A stretch of 64,000 nt of DNA from JADLHS01 sp044225555 (GTDB taxonomy: Bacteria > Verrucomicrobiota > Verrucomicrobiia > Limisphaerales > JADLHS01). The notes beneath the pieces are model-generated. The model was not told where the DNA came from. It saw only the letters and a program-made list of their open reading frames with translations, and did not search any database. Below are positions 1 through 9,971 of this stretch, in pieces. Location: NCBI GenBank assembly GCA_044225555.1, contig JBGAIM010000015.1, positions 112,549 to 176,548 on the forward strand. The letters are read 5' to 3'. The position numbers were made by a program, and so were the translations under genes. The first letter of the stretch is position 1. Each line of letters opens with the position of its first letter.

Positions 1-45
1 CCGGGTATGGAAAAGAAGTAAGCCACTGAACTGCCACGATCAACT

Positions 46-73
46 GGGAGAGCTTTCACAGCTCTCCCTTTTT
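46..73 (+). terminator. Intrinsic terminator of an upstream gene
   Basis: A perfect 9-bp stem (46-54 with 60-68) closes a 5-nt loop and is followed by five T (69-73) on the plus strand, the classic rho-independent layout. A TAA at 19-21 could be the end of a plus-strand gene whose body lies left of the window. On the minus strand the same stem lies just beyond the sigma-factor stop codon but has no T run there. Confidence 0.75.
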
Positions 74-80
74 GTTTATG

Positions 81-599
81 TCAATCCTCACAAGTGCAGT
101 CCAGGCAACCGTGTTTGCTGCACGCCCGGCAATTGCGCGACAACTGTTCGCGAAGATGCATGCGGGCGCGGTGCAGGCGCACAGTCAGATTGTTTTTAGT
201 CAAACCAAATGAAGCTGCTACGGCGGCAGGATCGTCCCCGTTCAAATCAACACGCTGGAGCAATTCGCGGTATTGCTCCGGCACGGCGGGGAGCAGTCGT
301 TTGAAACATTGGCAGAGCAAACGCTCGTCGCCAGCAACGGGAACGGAAGGAAGTTCTTTTTCAAATTGCTCCATTGCGCGCTTCCGCGCATCGCGACGGC
401 GATAGAGGTCAATGATGGAGCGGCGCAAAATGCGATAGAACCACGCCACGGTATCTTCCTCGTTCGTCGGCTGCCTGGCGGCAGCCAACGCCTTGACGAG
501 GCTTTCCTGCACCACGTCTTCAGCGAGGTGCGGATCGCCCAAACGCTTGCGCGCAAATCCCACAAACGTGTGCAGGTTTTTCAGCACGGATTCTTCCAT
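81..599 (-). CDS. ECF sigma factor with cysteine-rich C-terminal tail (CorE-like, probable metal-sensing)
   Basis: A 172-aa sigma-70 family factor. Region 2 is seen around DPHLAEDVVQES and TVAWFYRILRR, and region 4 around VAASFGLTKNNLTVRLHRAR. The last 16 residues, CRACSKHGCLDCTCED, carry five Cys, and a CXC (LCQCF) lies in the linker between regions 2 and 4. Myxococcus CorE-type (ECF44) factors use such a Cys-rich tail to sense copper or Zn/Cd without an anti-sigma partner, and no anti-sigma gene is seen here. ATG at 599 is chosen over GTG at 608 because AAGGG lies about 8 nt upstream of the ATG. It is divergent from copA, which fits metal-responsive control of this island. The family is certain; the metal sensed is inferred. 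Confidence 0.85.
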   Translation of the reverse strand: MEESVLKNLHTFVGFARKRLGDPHLAEDVVQESLVKALAAARQPTNEEDTVAWFYRILRRSIIDLYRRRDARKRAMEQFEKELPSVPVAGDERLLCQCFKRLLPAVPEQYRELLQRVDLNGDDPAAVAASFGLTKNNLTVRLHRARMHLREQLSRNCRACSKHGCLDCTCED

Positions 600-745
600 C
601 AGTTTCACCCTTGAATGGTAGCCGCTGGCTCACAACCGGGTAAAGCCAATCGCTGTCGCGAACAAATTGAAAAAAATCGCAACATAGAGTGTAATGGTTT
701 TGGGGCTAGTGCGTTTGCCACTGTGAAATGACGAAAGGCAAAGCT
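600..745. promoter_or_regulatory. Divergent sigma-factor/copA intergenic region
   Basis: About 146 bp between the two divergent start codons must hold both promoters. A GCGAACA element (around 650-662) followed by an A-rich spacer could be an ECF -35 box for copA, but it does not match the TTGAAC motif seen before the three efflux operons. AAGG at 735-738 serves the copA ATG at 746. No other clear operator is visible. Confidence 0.35.
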
Positions 746-3265
<2,520 letters not shown>

Positions 3266-3734
3266 ACCGCAATCCACCACAAACCCGAGCCTTCCATTTT
3301 GGATGGGCTGCGGTCAACTGACCAAAAACAGACCGTTGGTTCTTAGTGCAAACAAAAGGAGATTGCGGATTTTGAGGAAGAACTGGCGACGGCGAAGAAT
3401 TGATTTTACGCCTATGTCCGGTGCTCCAATAGCACGCGAATCTTTTCCTGCTAAAGTGTTCTCTGACGTGGGCAGTCGGGGAAGACACCGTAGGCAATCA
3501 CGCGCCGCTCTCATCCGGCTCGCGGGCGCCTAACCACTTGCGGCTGAACCCCATGTCGTTCAGCCGCGCTGCCGATTTGTTCTGGGCCTTGCGTTGGCCC
3601 TGCCTGCGGCAAAGGGCACGCCCTCTGCATTCCATTTCCCGTTCCACGATTGGCCCGCGCCAAGTGCAATCCACCGGCAAAAATTCGCAAGCGAACGACA
3701 GCAGCCCGCTCGGACCCGCGATACAGTTCCAGCC
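3266..3734. other. Non-coding gap with a strong hairpin
   Basis: No convincing gene is seen in this 469-bp stretch; the short open frames have poor protein character. A perfect 10-bp inverted repeat (3540-3549 with 3558-3567, 8-nt loop) is the only clear structure. It has no T run, so it is not a standard terminator and may be a dispersed palindromic element or the end of the copA transcript. Confidence 0.5.
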
Positions 3735-4553
3735 ATGAAATGGAAACAGCTCTTACTGGCGGGCTTGATCACCGGCGTTACGGGCGCAACGGCGATCCGT
3801 GCTGATGAACGACGCTTCACCTATACTTACGAACCGGAAACACTACCCGCTGGGGCGATGGAGTTCGAGAACTGGGTGACGCTGGGCGTCGGGCGCAACT
3901 CCACCGTTGGCCAGGAGAACTACAATCAGTGGGACTTGCGCCAGGAACTGGAATATGGCGTGACCGACTGGTACACCGTGGCGCTCTACTTGAACGAGCA
4001 ATCGCAAAGTTACCGCGACCCGGCGACGGACGCTAACGTGTCCGAATTCGAGTGGAAGGGAATCTCCTTGGAGAACCGGTTCAACGTGCTCAATCCGGCT
4101 ACGCACGCAATCGGTCTGACGCTTTACCTCGAAGGCCGCTATTCGGGGGAGGAGGCCGCCGTGGAGGAGAAAATTATTATTGGCCAGCGCTTTGGGGATT
4201 GGAAATGGGCGTTCAACATCGAGAACGAAACGGAATGGGAGGACAACCTCAGCGAGGTCGAAGGTGAAGTCGGCGCGAGCTTCGGCATCGCCCGTGACCT
4301 CGGAAAACATTGGGCCCTGGGGATCGAGTTCCGCAACGAGAACATCCTTCCCGATTACCAGTCCTGGGAAAACTCGGCGCTGTTTCTTGGCCCGGTGCTC
4401 AGCTACCGCGAGGACAAGTGGTGGGCGGCGCTGACGGTCATGCCCCAGATTTACGGCTGGAACAATAGCCAGAGCCAGGACGGCAACAGCCATCTCGAGC
4501 TCAACGACCATGAGAAGGTCAACATCCGGCTGCTGTTTGGATACAACTTCTAG
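3735..4553 (+). CDS. Outer-membrane beta-barrel-like protein
   Basis: A 272-aa exported protein of unknown role. A signal peptide (MKWKQLLLAGLITGVTGATA, cut near ADERR) is followed by alternating amphipathic strands rich in Tyr, Trp and Gly. It ends LLFGYNF, a terminal aromatic residue typical of outer-membrane barrels. The open frame extends upstream to 3594, but ATG 3735 begins the signal peptide and is preferred. It lies 8 bp before a small cytochrome gene and is probably cotranscribed with it. It may be a channel or an assembly element of an electron-transfer or metal-handling module; this is inferred from context only. Confidence 0.7.
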   Translation: MKWKQLLLAGLITGVTGATAIRADERRFTYTYEPETLPAGAMEFENWVTLGVGRNSTVGQENYNQWDLRQELEYGVTDWYTVALYLNEQSQSYRDPATDANVSEFEWKGISLENRFNVLNPATHAIGLTLYLEGRYSGEEAAVEEKIIIGQRFGDWKWAFNIENETEWEDNLSEVEGEVGASFGIARDLGKHWALGIEFRNENILPDYQSWENSALFLGPVLSYREDKWWAALTVMPQIYGWNNSQSQDGNSHLELNDHEKVNIRLLFGYNF

Positions 4554-4561
4554 TCACGTTC

Positions 4562-4882
4562 ATGCGCACGGTGTATTTGCTCTCCGTCGTGTTTGTGGCC
4601 GTTCATTCGGCCGCCGCCGCCGATGCGTTGCTGGCGAACGACCTCACCGCCGCCCGGAAAATCTACATCGCCAAATGCGCCAAATGCCATCGGTTTTATG
4701 AGCCAACCAATTATGCGGAGGGCGACTGGCGAACATGGATGGAGAAGATGAACAAGAAGTCCAAACTCAAAGAGACGCAAGCCAGGTTGCTCAACCGGTA
4801 TCTCGACACCTATCGCGCGGGTCAACTGACCGGCAAGCCACAAGACCAGCCAAAATCCACCCCGAGTGGTTCCACCCGTTAG
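4562..4882 (+). CDS. Small periplasmic c-type cytochrome-like protein
   Basis: A 106-aa protein with a cleavable signal peptide (ends near HSAAAADALLA) and one haem-attachment motif CAKCH (near residues 39-43). The distal ligand is probably a Met of the following WRTWMEKMNKKS segment. The C-terminal third is polar and low in complexity. It probably carries electrons in the periplasm. Its close spacing to the upstream barrel gene suggests an operon. The redox partner is unknown; the multicopper oxidase about 3 kb away is one possibility. Confidence 0.75.
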   Translation: MRTVYLLSVVFVAVHSAAAADALLANDLTAARKIYIAKCAKCHRFYEPTNYAEGDWRTWMEKMNKKSKLKETQARLLNRYLDTYRAGQLTGKPQDQPKSTPSGSTR

Positions 4883-5012
4883 ACGGCTAGCGCCGATGCA
4901 ATTCGCAGTACCGTCTCCGGGTCGCAGTTGGGACAAGGCTTCCGGACATTCGTTCTGACTCGCGACGGAGAGGTTGAGGAGATTACGCTTGCTGTGTTGG
5001 GAACTGAAAACA

Positions 5013-5807
5013 ATGAATCACCCGCCTGAGCATGTAGCCGCGTTTGTAGGGTCGCTCACGAACGAGATGCTGGCTTTCTGCGGCCCAATCTTCATCACGC
5101 CCGGACTCAGAACGTATCCTGAGCAGATGATTGCTAACGGAACTTACTCGCTTATCGACACCGGAAAAAAGCAGCTCTTGGTCACTTGTCATCATGTTTG
5201 GCAGGCTTATCTGGATTGTCGGAGAGCAAACTCCGAAGCGGCTCTCGCCATCAACCTCGGGGAGGGTGATGCAAGCATTGCCTTCGCCTTCCCGGAACGC
5301 CAACTCATCGCCGAAGACTCAGAACTGGATTTGGCCGTGTTCGACTTTGAACCAAGTCAAATCCGAATGAACAAGACGCAGGTCAATCACCAGAAGGATT
5401 GGTTTTCAATCCGGCAGTGGCCCATTCCGAAGCCCAACGATAGCGAGTATTTGGCGCTCATGGGATTTCCCGGAAAGCGAATCCGGAAAGACGGAATGCT
5501 CTGCACTTTCAGTACACAGGTGTTGCCTTTGAAAATCACTCACGTTGGGCACAAACAAATCTACGTCATGAACGAGGGGGTGAATGTCGAGGTGTTCAAT
5601 GACATCAAAGGTTGGCTCGGTGGGTTGAGCGGCAGTCCGGCATACACCATCAGCGAGAACGGCGCATCGCTTGTGGGATTTGTGAAGTCAGGTTTCAAGG
5701 AAGGAGGCGAAGAATCAAACACTGGCGCTGATTCTGTTTTTTCCGGCAGCTTGTCCTTAACGCACGCGTGCTTCTTGCAACCGGACGGAACTCTCTCCCG
5801 CGCTTGA
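5013..5807 (+). CDS. Trypsin-like serine peptidase-fold protein
   Basis: A 264-aa protein with the order of a chymotrypsin-fold catalytic triad: His in LLVTCHHVWQ, Asp in SELDLAVFDF and Ser in GGLSGSPAYT. No signal peptide is visible, so it is probably cytoplasmic. ATG 5013 is preferred over the TTG at 4974, which would add 13 unlike residues. The gene is convergent with the sialidase-like gene, with a hairpin between them. The substrate is unknown. Similar stand-alone peptidase-fold proteins occur in accessory and defence regions, but nothing nearby proves such a role. Confidence 0.6.
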   Translation: MNHPPEHVAAFVGSLTNEMLAFCGPIFITPGLRTYPEQMIANGTYSLIDTGKKQLLVTCHHVWQAYLDCRRANSEAALAINLGEGDASIAFAFPERQLIAEDSELDLAVFDFEPSQIRMNKTQVNHQKDWFSIRQWPIPKPNDSEYLALMGFPGKRIRKDGMLCTFSTQVLPLKITHVGHKQIYVMNEGVNVEVFNDIKGWLGGLSGSPAYTISENGASLVGFVKSGFKEGGEESNTGADSVFSGSLSLTHACFLQPDGTLSRA

Positions 5808-5837
5808 TGCGCTTCCACGGTAGGACCTCGCGCCATT

Positions 5838-5860
5838 CGAGAATCCATTTGGGATTCTCG
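5838..5860. terminator. Hairpin between convergent genes
   Basis: A 9-bp perfect inverted repeat (5838-5846 with 5852-5860, 5-nt loop) sits in the 59-bp gap between two convergent genes. It has no T run on either side, so it may be a bidirectional transcript-end structure rather than a strong intrinsic terminator. Confidence 0.5.
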
Positions 5861-5866
5861 CGGCAC

Positions 5867-7030
5867 TCAGTAAATGATGACAAAGTTTCCGTCGGACTTC
5901 CCCACGGCCGCGACCAGACTCCAAGTGGGGACGCCTTCGGTCCGGCCTTTTTCCGAAGTTGGATTGCCGGTCTCATCGTAAAGCTGCCACGCCACCGCTC
6001 CGCCTTTGCCCCATGCCGTGCCTTCCGTCCAGGTCAGGAGCACTTCGCCCGCCGCGTTGCCGACCGCGACTGGATGTTTGCCTTTTACCTCTGGCGAAAC
6101 TGGCGAGGACACTTTTCCCGTTTTCGCGTCCATGCGGATGAAGAAGACCCTTCCATGAGTTTCAGCGGCGGCGAGCACACCCGCTTTGGTCTCGGACAAA
6201 AACGCGCTGCTCATCGGACAGGCGGCAATCTTCCATCCGTGCGTGTAGGCGATTTCAAAGTCCGCGCCACGATTGCGTGACACGAGCAGTGTTTCATCGC
6301 GATTCGTCATTTCGGAAGCCGCGCGGTACAACGCGAAAACATTGCCTTCGGAATCCGCAAACGCCTTCATGCCACAGCAACCGCACGCGCCAGTGGGCTT
6401 ACTGGTCGCAAGCTTTTCGGCGGTGAAAGTTTTGCCGTCATCCGCCGAACGAGCCACGAAGACTGCGCGTCCGGCTTCGCCATTGGTATTGCCCGGCTTG
6501 GGCGCGTGCCAAAAGACACAGACATTTCCTTGATTGTCCGCCGTCACAGAACCGCCCCCATCCAGGCCGCGCGCGACAGTGATGACATCGCGTTCTGGTT
6601 CAAACGCTGTGCCCGCGTCGTTGAGGCGCGTATAAAGCATCGGGGCCTCCATGTAGCTGCCATTCTTTGGCGCATGACCATTCCATGCCACATGCATTCG
6701 CCCGTTTCTTCCCAGCGCCATTTGCGCACCGCGAATCGTGCCAGCGGCAGTCGCGCTGCCCGGACGCGCGTTGACCTGAATTGGTTTGGAAAATTCCTCC
6801 TGACCCGGTTGCTGGCGGACATAGAAGATGTCACCGTTCTGGGCGTCGCCCTTGTAATAAATCAGATGAATGACGCCTTGCCGGTCCACGGCTGCCTGCG
6901 GTTGGATGCCATCGTCAGGTGTCCGAACGAGACTCACTTTCGTTGAGTCAGCCGCGCTGGCACAAAAGCCGAACGCGCAAAGTGCAAGGATGCGTGCTGT
7001 ATTTGAGAGGTGTCGGCGAGGCGTTTTCAT
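5867..7030 (-). CDS. Secreted sialidase-fold (BNR-like) beta-propeller protein
   Basis: A 387-aa exported protein. The signal peptide starts MKTPRRHLSNT and ends near CASAADS. The body has the repeated strand pattern and Asp-box-like turns of six-bladed sialidase-type propellers (SADDGKTFTAEK, SRNRGADFEIAY). No clear sialidase active-site set is visible, so an enzymatic role is doubtful. An unusual ACGCCGMK cluster near the middle could bind metal, which would fit the copper context. ATG 7030 begins the signal peptide; the frame is open to 7078 but the added residues look unnatural. It lies downstream of the next reverse-strand gene and is probably cotranscribed. Confidence 0.65.
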   Translation of the reverse strand: MKTPRRHLSNTARILALCAFGFCASAADSTKVSLVRTPDDGIQPQAAVDRQGVIHLIYYKGDAQNGDIFYVRQQPGQEEFSKPIQVNARPGSATAAGTIRGAQMALGRNGRMHVAWNGHAPKNGSYMEAPMLYTRLNDAGTAFEPERDVITVARGLDGGGSVTADNQGNVCVFWHAPKPGNTNGEAGRAVFVARSADDGKTFTAEKLATSKPTGACGCCGMKAFADSEGNVFALYRAASEMTNRDETLLVSRNRGADFEIAYTHGWKIAACPMSSAFLSETKAGVLAAAETHGRVFFIRMDAKTGKVSSPVSPEVKGKHPVAVGNAAGEVLLTWTEGTAWGKGGAVAWQLYDETGNPTSEKGRTEGVPTWSLVAAVGKSDGNFVIIY

Positions 7031-7068
7031 TTCAATGTCAGGATGGTATTTCGGAACGACGATCAACA

Positions 7069-7635
7069 TCACTCGCATGCGCGGAAAAGCAGACGCGACT
7101 CATTCGTCGGCATCCAGTCAAGAAGCCGAACCGAGTTGCTGACGGTCAACAGCGTGGCGAAAGGTTGCCACGTCGCGAGATTGCTTGAAGTCTCGATGTT
7201 GAACAGGCGCGTCGCTGACCCGGTTAGCGTCAGGTCAAACAGACCGCTCGGAGGGCTGATAGGTTGAAGATTCAACGGCGGTGCCGAATCATTGTCTGTG
7301 AGAGTCACCAGCGCATTCGTGCCAGGACTTGCGTTGTAGCCTGCTGTGTTGAACAGCGTCAACGCCACCCATGCTGGAAACGGATTTCTCACAAGTGAAA
7401 ACGATACCAGAGTGCGCCTCGAACCCCAATGTGTTTTCAGCCTCGATTTCCCGTCTTTAGCGCAACCAACACAACGAAGCGAAGCGGTAATCCGGGCATC
7501 CAGTCGCTGAAACTCACCCTGCCACACAAAAATACTCTGCGGGGAAAGGTCTGGGGTGGGGTAAGCCTGGGAGAAGGCGGCCACGTTGACCGCGAAGGAA
7601 AATGGAATCAAAAATAGAAATCCTATGAAGCGCAT
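7069..7635 (-). CDS. Secreted protein with Calx-beta-like remnant, possibly degenerate
   Basis: A 188-aa protein with a signal peptide (MRFIGFLFLIPFSFAVNVAA). The region ending NALVTLTDNDS resembles the last strand of a Calx-beta domain, and the C-terminal domain (FDLTLTGSATRLFNIETSSN) ends in LLFRACE, a type common at the ends of verrucomicrobial secreted proteins. Residues 50-85 are rich in Arg and Cys and look out of character, as if frames had been joined by an indel or deletion. It may be a shortened relic of a larger surface protein. It precedes the sialidase-like gene by 38 bp. Confidence 0.5.
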   Translation of the reverse strand: MRFIGFLFLIPFSFAVNVAAFSQAYPTPDLSPQSIFVWQGEFQRLDARITASLRCVGCAKDGKSRLKTHWGSRRTLVSFSLVRNPFPAWVALTLFNTAGYNASPGTNALVTLTDNDSAPPLNLQPISPPSGLFDLTLTGSATRLFNIETSSNLATWQPFATLLTVSNSVRLLDWMPTNESRLLFRACE

Positions 7636-7710
7636 TCAGAACATTGGCAACTATCTGACTGGTGGATCCGCTCGCTTTGTTGGAAAATCAATCACCAACC
7701 AGGCGGCACG

Positions 7711-9348
7711 ATGAAGACAACACGAAGACAGTTTCTCGGGCGGACGGCGCAAGGCGCAGCGATGGTCGCGGCTGGAGTGCAGTTCTTGCCGCTTTCCCGG
7801 TTGCGGGCGCAGACTCCGCGTCCAGGCAACGCGTTGCGCCTGCCCCTCGATTGGTCCGGGGACCCGCTGACAGTGGCCCGCGCGAATCTCGCCATCTGGC
7901 CCGGTTACTCCACGGCCGTGTCCGCCATCAACGGCGGGGTGCCCGGCCCGACCATTCGCGTCCGCCGTGGCGAGGAATTCGCAGCGCAAATTCAGAATAG
8001 CCTCGCCGAGCCGCTGGTCCTCCACTGGCACGGGGTCTTGGCCCCGGAGAGAATGGACGGACACCCGCGCGACCAGGTCGCCGCCGGGCAGAACTACCAG
8101 ATCAGGTTTCCCATCCGTCAGCGCGCCAGCACTTGCTGGTATCACGCTCACACGGACCAACTGACGGCGGAGCAAGCTTACGCTGGTGTGGCTGGTTTTT
8201 TCATCATCGAAGACCCGGCGGAGACGGCCTTTGGTTTGCCTTCGGGCAGCCATGATGTGCCGCTCGTCTTCACGGACAAGCGGATCAGCGCCTCCCGTCA
8301 ACTGGTGTATGCCCCCTCCATGATGGATGTGATGTCCGGCTACCTGGGCAATGTGATGCTCGTGAACGGCACGCCGGATGCCTGGCTGTCGGTGGACCGG
8401 GGACTTTATCGCTTGCGGCTGCTGAACGGCTCAAACGCCCGCATCTACAAGGTCGCGCTCAGCGATGGACGACCGTTCCACCTGATTGGCACAGACGGCG
8501 GGCTTCTGCCGGCCCCCGTGCCGGTGACCTCGGTAATGCTCGCGCCGGGACAGCGGTTGGAAATCCTGGTGGACTTCTCCGCTTACGCTGTTGGCGCGTC
8601 GGTCGTGCTAAAGAGTCTCACCTTTCCCGGGAGCGGAGGCATGCCTGGAAGTCCACAACAGGGAACGGAGATGGACTTGTTGCGCTTCTACGTGGACAGC
8701 GCCGTGTCTGGAAATGCAACCGTCCCGGCGACGCTGCAACCATTCACGCCCCTCAACCCGGCACAAGCTCGGCGCACGCGTGTCTTCACGCTGGCCATGT
8801 CAGGCATGGTTCACACCATCAACGGTCAGCTTTTTGACATGGCGCGGATAGACTTCAGCGTTCCATTCGGGGACGTCGAGATTTGGGAATACCGCAACAC
8901 GGGCACGGAACCTCACCCAGTGCATGCGCACGCGGCGCTGTGCCAGGTATTAAGTCGTAGCAGCGCGCCATCGCTGCCTCCCGAAGACACGGGCTGGAAA
9001 GATACCGTGCTGGTGAATCCGAGCGAGACAGTGCGTGTCCTCACGCGTTTCGACACACATTCCGGCGTTTTCGTGCATCATTGTCATAACCTCGAACACG
9101 AGGATTCGGGGATGATGCAAAACTTCGAGGTGCTCCCTCCGCCCGCGCTCGACATCCGCCGCGACGGCACCAGCGTCAAGCTCTCGTGGCCGGAAGCGGA
9201 ACTAGGTTGGCGACTGGAGTCGTCCGCCGAAACCAACGGCGCGGGCTGGGAAGCGGTTGCGGGGTCTCCCACAGTCGTCGCCGGGCGCTGGACCATCACC
9301 GTCACCGAACCAACGGGCCGGCGCTTCTATCGCTTGGTCAAGTCATGA
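7711..9348 (+). CDS. Tat-exported multicopper oxidase
   Basis: A 545-aa periplasmic oxidase, likely oxidising Cu(I) or related substrates. The N-terminus has a Tat motif (TRRQFLGRTAQGAA). All four copper motifs of the family are present: LHWHG (near 104), WYHAHTDQ (near 143), HPVHAHA (near 400) and HHCHNLEHEDSGMM (near 453-466), with the type-1 Cys, His and axial Met in the last. About 70 extra C-terminal residues form a small beta domain ending FYRLVKS, typical of verrucomicrobial secreted proteins. It is divergent from the preceding secreted-protein genes and lies just before the first efflux operon, fitting periplasmic copper detoxification. Confidence 0.9.
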   Translation: MKTTRRQFLGRTAQGAAMVAAGVQFLPLSRLRAQTPRPGNALRLPLDWSGDPLTVARANLAIWPGYSTAVSAINGGVPGPTIRVRRGEEFAAQIQNSLAEPLVLHWHGVLAPERMDGHPRDQVAAGQNYQIRFPIRQRASTCWYHAHTDQLTAEQAYAGVAGFFIIEDPAETAFGLPSGSHDVPLVFTDKRISASRQLVYAPSMMDVMSGYLGNVMLVNGTPDAWLSVDRGLYRLRLLNGSNARIYKVALSDGRPFHLIGTDGGLLPAPVPVTSVMLAPGQRLEILVDFSAYAVGASVVLKSLTFPGSGGMPGSPQQGTEMDLLRFYVDSAVSGNATVPATLQPFTPLNPAQARRTRVFTLAMSGMVHTINGQLFDMARIDFSVPFGDVEIWEYRNTGTEPHPVHAHAALCQVLSRSSAPSLPPEDTGWKDTVLVNPSETVRVLTRFDTHSGVFVHHCHNLEHEDSGMMQNFEVLPPPALDIRRDGTSVKLSWPEAELGWRLESSAETNGAGWEAVAGSPTVVAGRWTITVTEPTGRRFYRLVKS

Positions 9349-9452
9349 GGCCGGTGAGCCGCCAGACTTAACGGGAACACCATTGTGAAAAGAACTAACT
9401 GGATCATCCCTCCGGTTGGAAGGGGTCGGAAGTCCAAGCGGAAAAGATTTAA

Positions 9453-9481
9453 TTGAACATGGGTTGTCCTTCTGGCATCCA
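9453..9481 (+). promoter_or_regulatory. ECF-type promoter of efflux operon 1 (motif shared by all three operons)
   Basis: TTGAAC at 9453-9458 followed by AT, and GGCATCCA at 9474-9481 after a 15-nt gap. The same pair occurs before operons 2 and 3 with 14-nt gaps. GAAC-type -35 boxes are typical for ECF sigma factors. The start codon at 9490 lies 16 nt from the start of the -10-like block, so the transcript would have almost no leader. Confidence 0.55.
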
Positions 9482-9489
9482 TTATAGGC

Positions 9490-9879
9490 GTGCGGTATTT
9501 TAGAAACACTTTCTTTGCACTGGTAGCCTTCCTCTGGCTGCCGGTGTCCGCACATTGCCAACTAGAAAGTGTTCCCGGTTTTGAATTTCTCGCATGTCAG
9601 TCACCAAGCCCGGCTTCGGGAAATCCGAATTCGCATTGTACTGATTCGGGTTGCTGTGCTGTGGAACGTTCGGAATACACCGCCCAGCAAGCTCCACTTT
9701 CGCAGCCTTCCACGGACTTGTTGGTGATTACATCCGAGCCCGTTTTGACGCTGCCGAATTCTCTGCCTGCTGAAGTCAGCGTGGGGATACTCACGGCTGC
9801 ACCGCCGGAGTTACCCACGACCTGGCAGTTCGCTTCCCGCACGGCACTTCCTGCCCGTGCTCCTTCCATTGCTTCGTAA
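9490..9879 (+). CDS. Small secreted Cys-containing protein, copy 1 (possible leader/arrest peptide of efflux operon 1)
   Basis: A 129-aa protein starting at GTG 9490 with a hydrophobic export signal (MRYFRNTFFALVAFLWLPVS). A Cys cluster lies in the middle (SHCTDSGCCAVE). The last 18 residues are WQFASRTALPARAPSIAS, almost identical in two paralogues (16541 and 23151) that otherwise share little. All three sit first in an RND operon and are followed by paired stem-loops. A signal sequence plus a conserved C-terminal RAPS near the stop resembles export-sensing arrest peptides such as SecM and the RAPP/RAPG types. It may instead be a small periplasmic metal-binding protein. I recognise no named family. 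Confidence 0.65.
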   Translation: MRYFRNTFFALVAFLWLPVSAHCQLESVPGFEFLACQSPSPASGNPNSHCTDSGCCAVERSEYTAQQAPLSQPSTDLLVITSEPVLTLPNSLPAEVSVGILTAAPPELPTTWQFASRTALPARAPSIAS

Positions 9880-9882
9880 TTA

Positions 9883-9941
9883 GTCCCGTCCGGGACTTGC
9901 CTCTCAACGCGGTGTGATCTCACGCCGTGGTTTTATTTTTT
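9883..9941 (+). promoter_or_regulatory. Tandem stem-loops between leader ORF and tolC, operon 1
   Basis: Stem-loop 1 (9883-9887 with 9892-9896) starts 3 nt after the leader stop codon. Stem-loop 2 (9909-9916 with 9921-9928, two G-U pairs) is followed by a T-rich run at 9931-9941 and could act as an intrinsic terminator or attenuator. A ribosome stopped at the leader's end would cover stem-loop 1. The same layout recurs in operons 2 and 3. Confidence 0.6.
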
Positions 9942-9971
9942 CCCGTTTTCGGTTTGCTGTTTGAAATGATT

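Noticed and set aside
5768..6280. 170-codon forward frame across the convergent gene ends
   Set aside because: It overlaps two better-supported genes in opposite or shifted frames and reads as Arg/His-rich shadow sequence.
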